Source: Dyadobacter frigoris | Lineage (GTDB): Bacteria; Bacteroidota; Bacteroidia; Cytophagales; Spirosomataceae | Assembly (NCBI RefSeq): GCF_005280585.1 | Contig: NZ_SZVO01000008.1 | Coordinates: 338,922-402,921 of the forward strand | Length of the DNA: 64,000 nucleotides | Reading direction: 5' to 3' | Notes under the pieces: model-generated | Told to the model about the DNA's origin: nothing | The model's database searches: none | What the model saw: the letters and a program-made list of their open reading frames with translations, nothing else | Made by a program: the position numbers and the translations under genes | Shown: positions 45,949 to 55,600 of the stretch, one piece after another | Layout: every line of letters starts with the position of its first letter | How positions within the stretch are numbered: position 1 is the stretch's first letter

Positions 45949-46079
45949 GCGCAACTTTTGTTGCGCCCCTTGCATTATATAATTTACTGTTTGTAATAGT
46001 TTGATATTCAGTTAGTTGATTCTTGTAAAAAAATGTTAAAAAAGTTTTCTTCTGGCATTTTACGCTCAAAAGTTGCGCC
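45949..46079. promoter_or_regulatory. GTTGCGCC direct copies and hairpin in the tra promoter region
   Basis: GCGCAACTTTTGTTGCGC (45949-45966) is a perfect 7-bp stem with a 4-nt loop. GTTGCGCC occurs again at 46072-46079 after AAAA. The 112-bp spacing and location upstream of the first tra gene suggest operator sites. Confidence 0.4.
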
Positions 46080-46484
46080 GTTAGTTTTTTGTAAGTTGCT
46101 TATTTAAAGTTGTTTGTGAAATTATCCAATGAAGAATAGCGAACGAACCCGTATTTAACCTGTCTTTCGCGATGGATTTACCGTTTTGGTAGGCGTAGCA
46201 AGTGAGATTCTATGGCAATTTTGGCAAGGTGTGACTGGTAGGTGTATACGTTTTAAATTACTTCAAGCGATTTATTGAAGTTTCAAGAACTGGTTAGAAG
46301 AGAACAAGATCAGAAAAATCATTGCCGACGGTATCCGAATAGACCAGATTTACCGGAAATAAGAAGAAAACCTGATTGCATTAGTTTACAGATTAAGGTC
46401 TGCATCGCTAGTTTAAATGATTTAGCGTGGCATTGGAGTGTTGATTTTAAACCATTCTCCTTGTTTACACCGTGTTTTAAGTAA

Positions 46485-46518
46485 AAAGACCGGGCAAAGT
46501 GTGCCCGGTCTTTGTTTG
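46485..46518. terminator. Terminator-like hairpin
   Basis: AAAGACCGGGCA (46485-46496) pairs with TGCCCGGTCTTT (46502-46513) over a 5-nt loop, followed by GTTTG. No intact gene lies upstream; it may be a relic of a lost gene. Confidence 0.65.
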
Positions 46519-46574
46519 TATTAGCTTATCTGTGAATAGTTACTAAGATACAAGTTTGCGTTCTTTCCGCTGAT

Positions 46575-46862
46575 TTACAAACTCCCTTGACGGTTTGACG
46601 AGAGGAATCGAATGGGCTGGTATGATGATGGCCGATTCAAATGCAATATTTCTCGCCGTTTTTCGGGCTCTTTATTTAACAATGAAGCTGTCGAAACCGC
46701 GGACATAAATGTTTTTTTCCCACTGATCGAACTTTTTTTTGTTGCAGAAAATGCCTCCAGCACTTTCTTGATCTCTTCTGTCTATTTTGTGGTACTGTCG
46801 GCTATCTTGGAAGAGGTGTCTGCTTTTGTAATAAATTTTACTTTTTTAGCCTCGATAGACAT
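46575..46862 (-). pseudogene. Relic of a small Lys/Ser-rich protein with an in-frame stop
   Basis: Reading on the minus strand from ATG at 46862 gives 26 codons (MSIEAKKVKFITKADTSSKI..), a TAG at 46782-46784, then 68 further codons (TEEIKKVLEAFSATKKSSIS.. to GSL) before the final stop. The text on both sides of the TAG looks coding in the same frame, so this is probably one gene broken by a nonsense mutation. I do not recognise the family. Confidence 0.4.
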
Positions 46863-47675
46863 AGCTACAACTTTTGCAAGGAAATCAGGAATTGAACTTA
46901 AAGAAAGTAAATAGGCATGAATGTTTTTATGATTAGCCTTTTTTACGGCAGCTATAAGTTTGTATCTTCGTGTATACTAGTATCTTAAGTCTTTTAGGTC
47001 TACATGCTCAGGCTGGAATCTTCCAATGAAAAGTTTTCACATTGCGTTAAATTTTTTAAGTAGGCCTCCCTCAATGCCTTCCTGCACATCAGGAGTTAAA
47101 ATCAAAAAAGGTTCTCACTGTTTGTATTTATCAAAAAATATTATCTCTCCAATCACTACGCACAGCGCAGGCTTTGTACTGCCCCGATGATGCAACAAAT
47201 CAAACCGGGGATTGCATCGGTACTGGCCGGGTAAGGCCTGAATACATTAGACAGAGCCTGAGGAAAATCAAGTAAACCTACGATTCGGTCAACCAGATGC
47301 CAGAAGAAGAAAAGGCCGGGTAAATGGCTCTTTATACCTCTTAAGTTTCAGGCTATCTTCATTTTTTTAGCCAGGGCAAATTCCTGCTACTACTGCCGGG
47401 GCGATTCCGCCGACTGAAAATCAATTAGAGAATCTGTTTTTAGGTGAAAAACCTTTTGTTATTCGGGTTCCGCTGAAATGCATAATTGGTAACGATATCG
47501 TTAGGATTGACTTGCGACTTGCGGGATGCCTGTTTTTTTATGGGAGGTTATACTGTTAATATTTTGGTAATCTAAGGTTGTTATACATTACTTATCTTTG
47601 TAGCGGTTTTTTGATGTCGGGCAAATTCCCAGATCAACTATTTTGATGCCTTAAGTTCTATTGAGCGAATCAGAT
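46863..47675. other. Decayed region upstream of the pst operon
   Basis: About 800 bp without an intact gene. One plus-strand frame at about 47370-47550 is open for some 60 codons (contains ENQLENLFLGEKPFVIRVPL) but has no start codon and looks like a gene fragment. The last 80 bp include a candidate promoter for pstS. Confidence 0.45.
47593..47600 (+). promoter_or_regulatory. Candidate -7 element of the pst operon
   Basis: TATCTTTG matches TAnnTTTG exactly, 76 bp before the pstS start. The -33 region is poor. No Pho box could be judged, since Bacteroidetes consensus sites are not well known. Confidence 0.4.
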
Positions 47676-48509
47676 ATGAAGTATTGTTTCTTTTGCCTGG
47701 CAATTCTTCTGCAATCCTGCATTGAGCAGGATAAAACGATAAAAATCAAAGGGTCTGATACCGAAGTGAACCTGGCCGTCGAGCTTGCTGAATCCTTTCA
47801 CGTCATGAATCCCATCGTATTTGTTTCGATCTCCGGAGGAGGCTCTGGTTTGGGTATAGCCTCATTGCTTAATAATACAGCAGATATAGCCAATTCTTCA
47901 CGCAGTATCAATGAAGAGGAAATAACGCTGTTTCAACAAAAAGGAATACAAATTGATTCTTTCATTTTTGCGCAGGATGCCATCGCCATTGTGGTCGCAA
48001 AAGATCTTCCCATTGACTCGATCAGCACTAACGACTTAGCCGCAGTGCTCAGTGGAAAATACAGCACCTGGAAATCGTTAGCTAATAAAGATCTTCCTGT
48101 TAATATTTATGGCAGACAAAGCAACTCGGGTACGCATGATTTTGTCAAAGACAAGCTGTCCATTGAATTTAGCCGTAATGCAAAAGAAATGAATGGTAAT
48201 GCCCAGATTCTGGAAGCGATCCGTGCTGATCATTCGGGCATCGGTTATGTCGGCGCGGGATACGTTAGCCATGGAGGGAGCAAGGCCTTGAAAATACTTC
48301 CTGTCTATACCCAGGAAAATAAGGATGCAGTTTCTCCTTTGGATGCGCAAAAAATTGCAGCCGGAAAATATTTTTTTCAAAGGCCGCTTTTTCAATACTA
48401 CAAAACGTCGTCTTATATTAAGATAAAACCTTTCCTTGACTATGAGAAAGGCCAGGCAGGACAATCCATTATCCATTCCGCAGGTTATTATCCATTAAGA
48501 AAACTATGA
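47676..48509 (+). CDS. pstS: Phosphate ABC transporter substrate-binding lipoprotein PstS
   Basis: This 277-residue binding protein has a short lipoprotein signal (MKYCFFCLAILLQSC, Cys15), then the PBP-like fold: IKIKGSDTEVNLAVELAESF, SGGGSGLGIASLLNNTADIA, and GRQSNSGTHDFVKDKL, whose Ser/Gly/Thr loops bind phosphate in this family. It should capture phosphate and deliver it to PstCA. The start at 47676 gives the proper signal; TTG at 47661 is an alternative. Its stop overlaps the pstC start (ATGA). Confidence 0.9.
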   Translation: MKYCFFCLAILLQSCIEQDKTIKIKGSDTEVNLAVELAESFHVMNPIVFVSISGGGSGLGIASLLNNTADIANSSRSINEEEITLFQQKGIQIDSFIFAQDAIAIVVAKDLPIDSISTNDLAAVLSGKYSTWKSLANKDLPVNIYGRQSNSGTHDFVKDKLSIEFSRNAKEMNGNAQILEAIRADHSGIGYVGAGYVSHGGSKALKILPVYTQENKDAVSPLDAQKIAAGKYFFQRPLFQYYKTSSYIKIKPFLDYEKGQAGQSIIHSAGYYPLRKL

Positions 48510-49393
48510 ATGCCAGTAAAAGGGAAGCTATCGACCGACTGCTGAAAATGGTCTTTCGAGCCACAGGTCTTGTTACTATTGGTCTTTTGGGAGGAATTTT
48601 CTTCATGCTGCTTTTTAACAGCATCGCTTTTTTCGCGAAGGGCAATCCCATTGATTTTTTTACGGGCTCCCAATGGAATCCTGGCAGTGATGCAGGTAAT
48701 TACAGCATTTTGCCTTTGCTGGCCAGTACGGGCTTTGTTGCGCTAGGCTCGATGATGATCGCTGTTCCGCTTGGCATTTTCACGGCTACTTTTCTGTCGG
48801 AATTAGCGCCTGATACGTTACGTACCATTTTGAAGCCTGTCATTGAAATGCTTGCTGCGATCCCTTCTGTGGCCATTGGATTTTTGGGGATAGTTCTGGT
48901 TGGCCCTGCCATTGCCAGGGTTTTCGGGATCCAAAATGGGCTTAACGCGCTGAATGGTTCCATTCTCTTAGCCATCATGGCACTTCCTACCATTATAACC
49001 ATCAGCGAAGACGCTATTAGTGCCGTTCCTAAAACTTACAAGGAAGCTTCCCTGGCGCTGGGTGCCAATAAATGGGCTACACTTTTTCAGGTGACCCTGC
49101 CGGCCGCTTTGCCAGGACTTATCGCCGCGGTAATGCTTGGCCTTGGAAGGGCGCTGGGAGAAACCATGACGGTTTTAATGGCTACGGGAAATGCCGCCGC
49201 ATTGCCAAAAGGTTTTCTCGACTCGATAAGGACCATTACGGCAACGATCGCCATCGAGATGGGAGAGGTACCGTACCAGACCACGCATTATTTCGCCTTA
49301 TTTGCAATAGCCGTTGTTTTGTTTATTATTACCTTGCTAATCAATCTTTTGGGCGAGTTTTTTGCTAACAGGTTAAGAAAGTTTCACGCATGA
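48506..49393 (+). CDS. pstC: Phosphate ABC transporter permease PstC
   Basis: This 295-residue permease has six expected membrane segments, for example LVTIGLLGGIFFMLLFNSIA and FVALGSMMIAVPLGIFTATF, and the EAA-type loop YKEASLALGANKWATLFQVT (about residues 178-197) that contacts the ATPase. It forms the channel with PstA. The gene overlaps both neighbours by 4 nt (ATGA), indicating tight co-translation. Confidence 0.95.
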   Translation: MNASKREAIDRLLKMVFRATGLVTIGLLGGIFFMLLFNSIAFFAKGNPIDFFTGSQWNPGSDAGNYSILPLLASTGFVALGSMMIAVPLGIFTATFLSELAPDTLRTILKPVIEMLAAIPSVAIGFLGIVLVGPAIARVFGIQNGLNALNGSILLAIMALPTIITISEDAISAVPKTYKEASLALGANKWATLFQVTLPAALPGLIAAVMLGLGRALGETMTVLMATGNAAALPKGFLDSIRTITATIAIEMGEVPYQTTHYFALFAIAVVLFIITLLINLLGEFFANRLRKFHA

Positions 49394-50235
49394 AAGCTAG
49401 ATTGATTATTTTCTTGAATTGGTTCGTTTTGCTGGGAAGCACACTGCTGGTTTGCGCTGTGCTGGGTATTATTCTGGTAGATATCTTTTCGAAGGGTATG
49501 TCCTCGGTTACCTGGGAATTTATCAGCCAGCCTCCTGCAAAAGGTATGACCCAGGGAGGGATTCTGCCTGCGATCATCGGTACACTATGGCTAACACTGA
49601 TCACTACGCTGTTTGCAGTTCCTTTTGGTGTGGCCTGTGCCATTTATCTGAATGAGTATGCTTTCCCTTCCATATTGACGAATGTCATCCGGGCAAGTAT
49701 CCGGAATCTGGCCGGTGTACCTTCCATCATTTACGGACTCTTTGGCCTGGCCTTGTTTGTACAGGCATTCCGGCTTGGTACTTCGGTGCTCTCTGCCGGC
49801 CTGACCCTGGGATTGCTTTCGCTGCCCTACATTATTACAACTACCGAAGAGGCTTTGAAGCGGATACCAAACAGTATGCGTGAAGCCACGCTGGCATTAG
49901 GCGCCACCCAGTTTGAAACCATTAAAGATGTAGTGCTGCCCAGTGCATTACCCGGCATTCTGACCGGTGTTATTCTAACATTGTCAAGAGCTGCAGGTGA
50001 GACTGCACCCATTTTATTTACTGGTGTGGCTTTTTACATCAATGGTCTGACTTCTTCGGTAAACCAGGAGTTTATGGCACTTCCGTATCACATATACATG
50101 CTTTCTACCCAGCATCAGTCCATTGAGCAGGTCCGTCCACTGGCCTATGGGACTTCGGTTGTTTTAATTGCGATGGTTTTTCTGCTCAATCTGACAGCCT
50201 TTTATATACGTTTTAAAAACAGAACACAGCAGTAA
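49390..50235 (+). CDS. pstA: Phosphate ABC transporter permease PstA
   Basis: This 281-residue permease is related to PstC, with membrane segments such as FVLLGSTLLVCAVLGIILVD and TLWLTLITTLFAVPFGVACA and the loop MREATLALGATQFETIKDVV (about residues 158-177) for contact with PstB. It follows pstC with a 4-nt overlap and is 1 bp from pstB. Confidence 0.95.
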   Translation: MKARLIIFLNWFVLLGSTLLVCAVLGIILVDIFSKGMSSVTWEFISQPPAKGMTQGGILPAIIGTLWLTLITTLFAVPFGVACAIYLNEYAFPSILTNVIRASIRNLAGVPSIIYGLFGLALFVQAFRLGTSVLSAGLTLGLLSLPYIITTTEEALKRIPNSMREATLALGATQFETIKDVVLPSALPGILTGVILTLSRAAGETAPILFTGVAFYINGLTSSVNQEFMALPYHIYMLSTQHQSIEQVRPLAYGTSVVLIAMVFLLNLTAFYIRFKNRTQQ

Positions 50236-50236
50236 A

Positions 50237-50992
50237 ATGGATCATGTGAAATTATCGGCCCACAACCTAAATCTGTTTTTTGGAAGCAAACAGATATTAA
50301 AAAATATTAATATTGATTTTGGAGAAAACCAGATAACGTCCTTGATTGGTCCTTCGGGCTGCGGGAAATCCACATTGCTTCGCTGTTTCAACCGGATGCA
50401 TGATTTGTCAGCCGATGCCCGGATTGAGGGAACGATCCAATTGAACGAGCTGGATGTATACGATAAAAAAAATCCGGTGACCCAAATCCGCAAACGGATC
50501 GGCATGGTTTTTCAAAAACCCAACCCCTTGCCCAAAAGTATTTATGAGAACTTGTCTTACGGGCTTAATATTCATCAGTTTCCAAAGGATGAAATTCCCG
50601 GGCTCATTGAATCGGCCCTGAAAGAAAGTTATTTGTGGGATGAAGTAAAGGATGAGCTAAAAAAGCCGGCCGTGAAATTATCCGGAGGACAGCAGCAGCG
50701 GCTTTGTATTGCCCGCACAGTCGTATTGCGGCCTGAGGTCATTTTGATGGACGAGCCCTGCTCAGCTTTGGACCCGATCAGCACCCGGAAAATCGAAGAA
50801 CTGATTTTAAGTCTGAGAAAAGACTATACTATTGTCATTGTTACGCATAATATGCAGCAGGCCCAGCGCATTTCGGACAAGGTGGCATTCATGTATTTGG
50901 GCGAACTGATTGAATATGACAGTACAGAGAACATTTTCAAAAATCCCAGGCAGGAGCTTACCAAAAATTATGTAGGCGGGCATTTTGGCTAA
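50237..50992 (+). CDS. pstB: Phosphate ABC transporter ATPase PstB
   Basis: This 251-residue ATPase has Walker A GPSGCGKST (about residues 38-46), Q-loop VFQKPNPLPKSIYENLSYGL, signature LSGGQQQRLCIARTV, Walker B VILMDEPCSAL and switch His in VIVTHNMQQ. It energises phosphate import by PstCA. No phoU gene follows within the window, though phoU is the usual neighbour. No two-component phosphate regulator is adjacent either. Confidence 0.95.
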   Translation: MDHVKLSAHNLNLFFGSKQILKNINIDFGENQITSLIGPSGCGKSTLLRCFNRMHDLSADARIEGTIQLNELDVYDKKNPVTQIRKRIGMVFQKPNPLPKSIYENLSYGLNIHQFPKDEIPGLIESALKESYLWDEVKDELKKPAVKLSGGQQQRLCIARTVVLRPEVILMDEPCSALDPISTRKIEELILSLRKDYTIVIVTHNMQQAQRISDKVAFMYLGELIEYDSTENIFKNPRQELTKNYVGGHFG

Positions 50993-51410
50993 GACATCCG
51001 GGATATTAGCGCAGAGCATAAATTTCTGCGCCGTCAAGCAGCCATGACACAAGCGCATTACGGAAAGTTTAAACTCGAATCAGGGAAAGCTTTGGTCTTA
51101 TTGACTTAAAGTGTTTGCATACAGGTGTTCGCGAAAACATAATATTGTGCTGAAGTCCAGTAGAGACTGCACGATCCATAATCCGGCGTTTAGAGTTTCT
51201 CGAAAAATCGTACAAAAGATCCGAATAATTTCCTGTTTATCATTGCCGACAAAATTTCTTATCTGGTTGCCTGATATAAGGTTGTGGGGTCTTATCTAAA
51301 GACGGATGCTGTTGTTACTATTTGCTCTGCCATAATTAACATAAGCTTTATATGCACCAGTGGCTTATTACAGGTGAAGTACCTAACTTTCCTTTTCAAA
51401 AAGATGCCAG
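50993..51410. other. Intergenic region after pstB
   Basis: About 420 bp. No terminator with a T-run, no RNA gene and no convincing coding frame was seen. Base composition resembles the decayed DNA around the pst operon. Confidence 0.45.
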
Positions 51411-51686
51411 ATGTCCACAAATAATTACGCTGAATATATTGAAACGACTGCACGGCTGGCAATTCTAAAAGCGAAGGCTGCTTATACTTGTAAAGTCCAC
51501 CCTGAGGTCCTTATTTTATCCGGCGACACGAATACTGAAAAACGCGCTTATCTCATTGCACAAAATACCTTGAAATATAATGACAAGGTGTTTCTCCTTG
51601 AAAAAGTAACACAGGCAGTAAAGAATGAACTCGATCTGGCGGGTTTTGCATGCCTGCAATGCGAACTAAATAAAATAGTAGTCTAA
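51411..51686 (+). CDS. Small hypothetical protein
   Basis: This 91-residue soluble protein has two Cys (FACLQCELN near the C-terminus) and an additional Cys in TCKVHPEVL. Helical segments alternate with a central part (LSGDTNTEKRAYLIAQNTLK). No family was recognised. The coding character is better than its surroundings, but it lies in a decayed region and may be an orphan. Confidence 0.5.
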   Translation: MSTNNYAEYIETTARLAILKAKAAYTCKVHPEVLILSGDTNTEKRAYLIAQNTLKYNDKVFLLEKVTQAVKNELDLAGFACLQCELNKIVV

Positions 51687-52082
51687 GTACTTTCCTTTCG
51701 GTGAACCTGCTGCTGAAGGATCTGACCAAAAACAGTATTCAGGTGTATCTAAAGTGGAGCATGGACGGACCAGGGTGCCCAGCCAGGACCAAAGTAACCT
51801 TGTTTTGAAGGATTTTAGATTTTAAGACACTGCGCAACTTGCAGTAGTTATAAGATTCTAATCAAATCCTAAGTACTTTCTGAGGTGGCTCAATAAAACG
51901 GCACACTTTTTTGTATAAATTTTGCAAAATGGAGAATAAAAAAAGCTCGAATGGCAGGCGGGCGTTTGGGTCGGCTGCAACCCATAAGTCAATGGCAGTC
52001 TTGGCTTTTCTGATTACTTCATTTTTCGTGGAAGCTTCCGCTGCGCGGCCGGGTATCATAGTGTTCATCTGCAACGGCAACC
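51687..52082. other. Intergenic region with degraded sequence
   Basis: About 400 bp. Open frames on both strands overlap around 51860-52200, but none reads like a known protein. The right part may be the decayed 3' end of the pseudogene at 52083-52283, in shifted frames. Confidence 0.45.
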
Positions 52083-52283
52083 CATCCAATCACCGTGCTC
52101 TTTTAGCATCTCATGAAGGTCTGAGAGGCAACGCTAATCATAGTGCAAAACCGTTTTTCCCACTGAGCATACCAGGATTTCTTTGCCATCCTTTGTTGTG
52201 TCTGCATGGATGGTGAATTCGGAGGATAATGGAGGTGTCTTCAAAATGATTGGTTTTTCCTTTGTGCCGATGTCTAATTTCAT
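52083..52283 (-). pseudogene. Nonsense-mutated relic of a small conserved protein (DUF6855-like)
   Basis: From ATG at 52283 the minus strand reads MKLDIGTKEKPIILKTPPLS, later DGKEILVCSVGKTVLHYD, then a TAG (52134-52136), and continues in the same frame with RCLSDLHEMLKEHGDWM. From memory, this matches a family of about 110-130 residues seen in many bacteria, in which VGKTVLHYD is followed by a helix and HGDWMELG. The frame is lost after DWM. The gene is therefore broken by at least one stop codon and a frameshift. Its presence supports decay of this region. Confidence 0.6.
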
Positions 52284-52683
52284 GTTTTAATTTTATAGGT
52301 TGAAGATAGTTGATCAGTAATTCATTTCGAATTCGTAATAATTTATTGATTTTTTTAATATTTTAGCAAATTTTTCATATGATTCGTCGCGGGTGGCATT
52401 TTAGTAAACAAGGGAAAGCGATTGGCCGACTCAAAGCCCAGTTGGCAACACCAAACAATCTTCCGATCTAAGGAATTTGTGAGTATGGCGTGGAACTTAG
52501 TCCGCATTTCTCACTGTTCTGAGGCTTATGGTTTCAAGGTATATCAGGATGGTAAATAACGCGTAATTTGTTCTCATTGAGTAATAAGTAACATTACAAA
52601 AGTTCGAAACCCGGAATCACTTTGTAATGTTACTTACCCGTTGTTACAAGACGACATTTTATTTCCAAAATATTGGATTGTAA
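52284..52683. other. Intergenic region with a long inverted repeat
   Basis: No gene recognised. The repeat at 52585-52636 (TAAGTAACATTACAAA and its exact complement, 20-nt loop) is the only clear structure. It lies just beyond the stop of the sensor kinase and may end its transcript, though no T-run follows on the minus strand. Confidence 0.5.
52585..52636. repeat. 16-bp perfect inverted repeat
   Basis: Arms TAAGTAACATTACAAA at 52585-52600 and TTTGTAATGTTACTTA at 52621-52636 are separated by 20 nt. It could be a transcription-ending hairpin or a protein-binding dyad. Confidence 0.8.
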
Positions 52684-55600
52684 TTATCCGTAAAATTCCA
52701 GATAAAAAACAGTTTGGTCCGTTTGAGTGACTCTGATGGAGATGCCTAAGATATCTGCGACTTCTTTAACGATCAAAAGACCGAGTCCGGTTGTTTGTGC
52801 CCGACGTAACGGTTGCTCTTCGTTTTTTTCAATAGTCTTATTGTTGAGAAGTTCAATGATTTGGGGAGACAGGCCTTTTTCGCTATTTGATATGATCAGT
52901 TCAATGTTGCCTTGATCATTTGTTTGGGTATAAATTCTGATTTCACCATTATAGGTATATTTAGCAGCATTATCGAGCAGATTGTGAATAATAATCGAAA
53001 GCATTTGAAGGTCGGAGCGCACTTGGACTTGGGCAGGAATCTCATTTATGTAATGACTACGCTTACTGGCGATTGTCGTTTTGAAAATAGCCAGCTTTTC
53101 ATCGATAAGTTCTGACAGATTTATCATTTCAAAAGACATTCTTTTGCCATAAACATTAACTTTCAGGTAATTAAGTAAATCCAGGAGCATATTTCCTGTT
53201 CTTCTGGAAACATCTGAAATCAGAATACCAATTTTCAAAATATTATCAAGGTCTCCTTTTTTAACCAAAGGTCCAATTTCTTCCGAAGCATGGAAAATAT
53301 AATATAATGGCGACTGTATATCGTGTGATATAGAAGCAAGTAAGGTGGACATCAGTTGCAATTGCCCGCCCATCTGATTTTTTGACTGTTCCAGCTCTTC
53401 AAGTGTTACCTTTAATGAATCCGTCCGTTGTGTAATTATTTCTTCCAGCCGTTCATTGGCAAGCGTTATCTTTTTCAATCTGAGCACAATAAAGGAATAG
53501 ATTATAAATAGTAGAGCCGCAATCATAAGAACAATGGCCCACCAGGTTTCATACCAAAAAAGCGGTACTACAAAAAATATTTTTTTTACGGTGTAATTAT
53601 TGATCCCGAATCCGTTTAGTTTTTTAACAAGTAAAGTATAATTTCCGGAATTGAGACTGGAAAATTCGACTATGAAATTATCATTTTGAATTGTTATCCA
53701 GTCGGACGGTAGTACAGTCTCATTTTTTTTGACAAGGACGTAGGACATAGTAAGATTATATTTATTGCCGGAATAGACAGTCGCAAACTGAAGTCTGATA
53801 CGATGCGGATTCAATGGAAAATACAGCGTGTCGTGCGAGGTATTTAAAAGTCTCTGATTGACTTCTGCCTTGTCAAGTATAATATTTCCATTGGGTTCGT
53901 TTGTCGTAAATTTTTCAGGATTGAACCAGACCAATCCATTTAACGAAGGCAATGAAATATATCCGTTTTGAAGCCTTACACCACATGGATCACAACTTCC
54001 ATTAAATTCGTTGGTATTAAAGCCTTCATTTTTGGTGTGAAAATTATAAAATAGCCCGGACGGCAAAGGTTGTTTGATCGCATTGGGATTTTGCGGTAAG
54101 GATAGCGTAGCATAGCGTAACAAATCTTCCGAAGCGATCTGAAAGAGACCGGTATTGGTAGGTATCCAGAAATATCCCACCTGATCACTGACAATGCAGT
54201 GAGGGCTCGCCAGGTATTCGTTTTTGTCCAGGGGAAATGTGATCAGACTGCCCTCTGGCGTCAGCAACAGGATACCTTTTTTCAAAGTGGTAATCCAGTT
54301 ATTATTTTGAGTATCGGTATAGATACTTTTGATGTGGAGCCCTGCTGTACCAGCAACAACAAACTCTTTTTTCAAATGGATATCAACATCATACAATCCC
54401 GTTTGTGTGCCCACCAGTAAATGACCGGTCCTGCCGGATTTTATGGTCGTGATCCTTAACTGTGGATTTTTTATTAAAAGTACAGGTTTGTCATTCTTAT
54501 CTTTTGCATCGATGTAAAACAATCCCTCATCGTTTGATTCAAACCAGATCCTGCCGGAAGGATCCTGATGCATGGCATCAACATTATATTTAAAATGCCA
54601 CTCACCCAGTACTTTATCCCTGGTTTTGTTGAAATGGAAAAGGACGGAACCTTGTTTTGTCCAGATATCACCATTTTTAGTTTTTATCATACTGAACTTA
54701 TCGTCACCATTTAAGCGACGGATCAGGGGTTCAAACCTGTCAAGGGTTGTTCGGGTAGTAAAATCCTTTCCAACTATTCTTCCGTCGGCAGTTAAAACAG
54801 TGTTTTGGTCGTTAGGTACCTGTGCATAAAAAACATTGTCCCGGAAATCCCCTTTAACGTTAATCGTCTGAAACTGCTGCTGACTTAATACGTAAAGCCC
54901 CTCTGTACCGCTTCCAAGAAATACCTGTTTGTTCAATTGATCGTAATAAATTTCTTCAATCCCGGTGGAAACCAGGTCAAAATCCTCCACCAGTAATGTT
55001 GTAGAAGGAAGTACCGAATTGGTACGCTGGCCTGCAACATGTTTGCCATCAGGAATTCTAAGAATATACAGGCTTTTTTTTAGATAGAGATAAACCTGGT
55101 CGGAAACATTGTTCCAGTAAATCCTGATATTTTTTTTATGGGTTTTGAACGCAGGATTTTTGAGAATATCCCCGGAAAGCGGCAGTGTTGTTTTTGTTTT
55201 GAGAGAAAAAATAGTGATTGCTGCTGCCTTCTCATGAAAATAACACAGGTCAGCTCCAATTACAAAATAGTTCCAAAGATTGTCCGTACGGAATTCCTGG
55301 CTGTATTTTGGCTTCCAGTTTTTATACGAGGTGATGTGTGAACTGTCACATATAAAAAAATCATTATCCGTGTTCCCCGAGCGGATCAGATAATGCCTCA
55401 GGGGCGTCATCCTCATCAGGAAATTGGGGAGTCCGGTGGATTGGAACAGGTAAGGCGTTTCTTTTTTGAATGGGGCGAGTTGTTTATAATCCCGGTTATA
55501 ATAGGCAGTATCAAGGATTGCCGTTCCTTTTTCAATTTTTACGGAAGGAGAGCCCATAAAAAAAACATAGGTTATCGCATTGCTGCCCTGTTGTGCGCGC

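Larger units (their letters stand above)
45840..46574. other. Upstream region of the transfer operon, mainly without genes
   Basis: This 735-bp stretch contains a hairpin with GCGCAAC/GTTGCGC arms (45949-45966), a second GTTGCGCC copy at 46072-46079, and a terminator-like repeat at 46485-46513. The first 250 bp should hold the tra operon promoter. Short open frames exist but have no family-like text. Confidence 0.55.

Noticed and set aside
46612..46914. Plus-strand 100-codon frame
   Set aside because: It lies opposite the relic at 46575-46862; its translation shows no family-like features and the minus-strand frame reads better.
51862..52216. Overlapping open frames on both strands
   Set aside because: They are probably shifted frames of the decayed gene whose 5' end is at 52283.
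45840..52683. Second copy of the tRNA-Arg 3' end marking the other side of the element
   Set aside because: No match was found by eye; a computed search for the last 40 bases of the tRNA would settle this.
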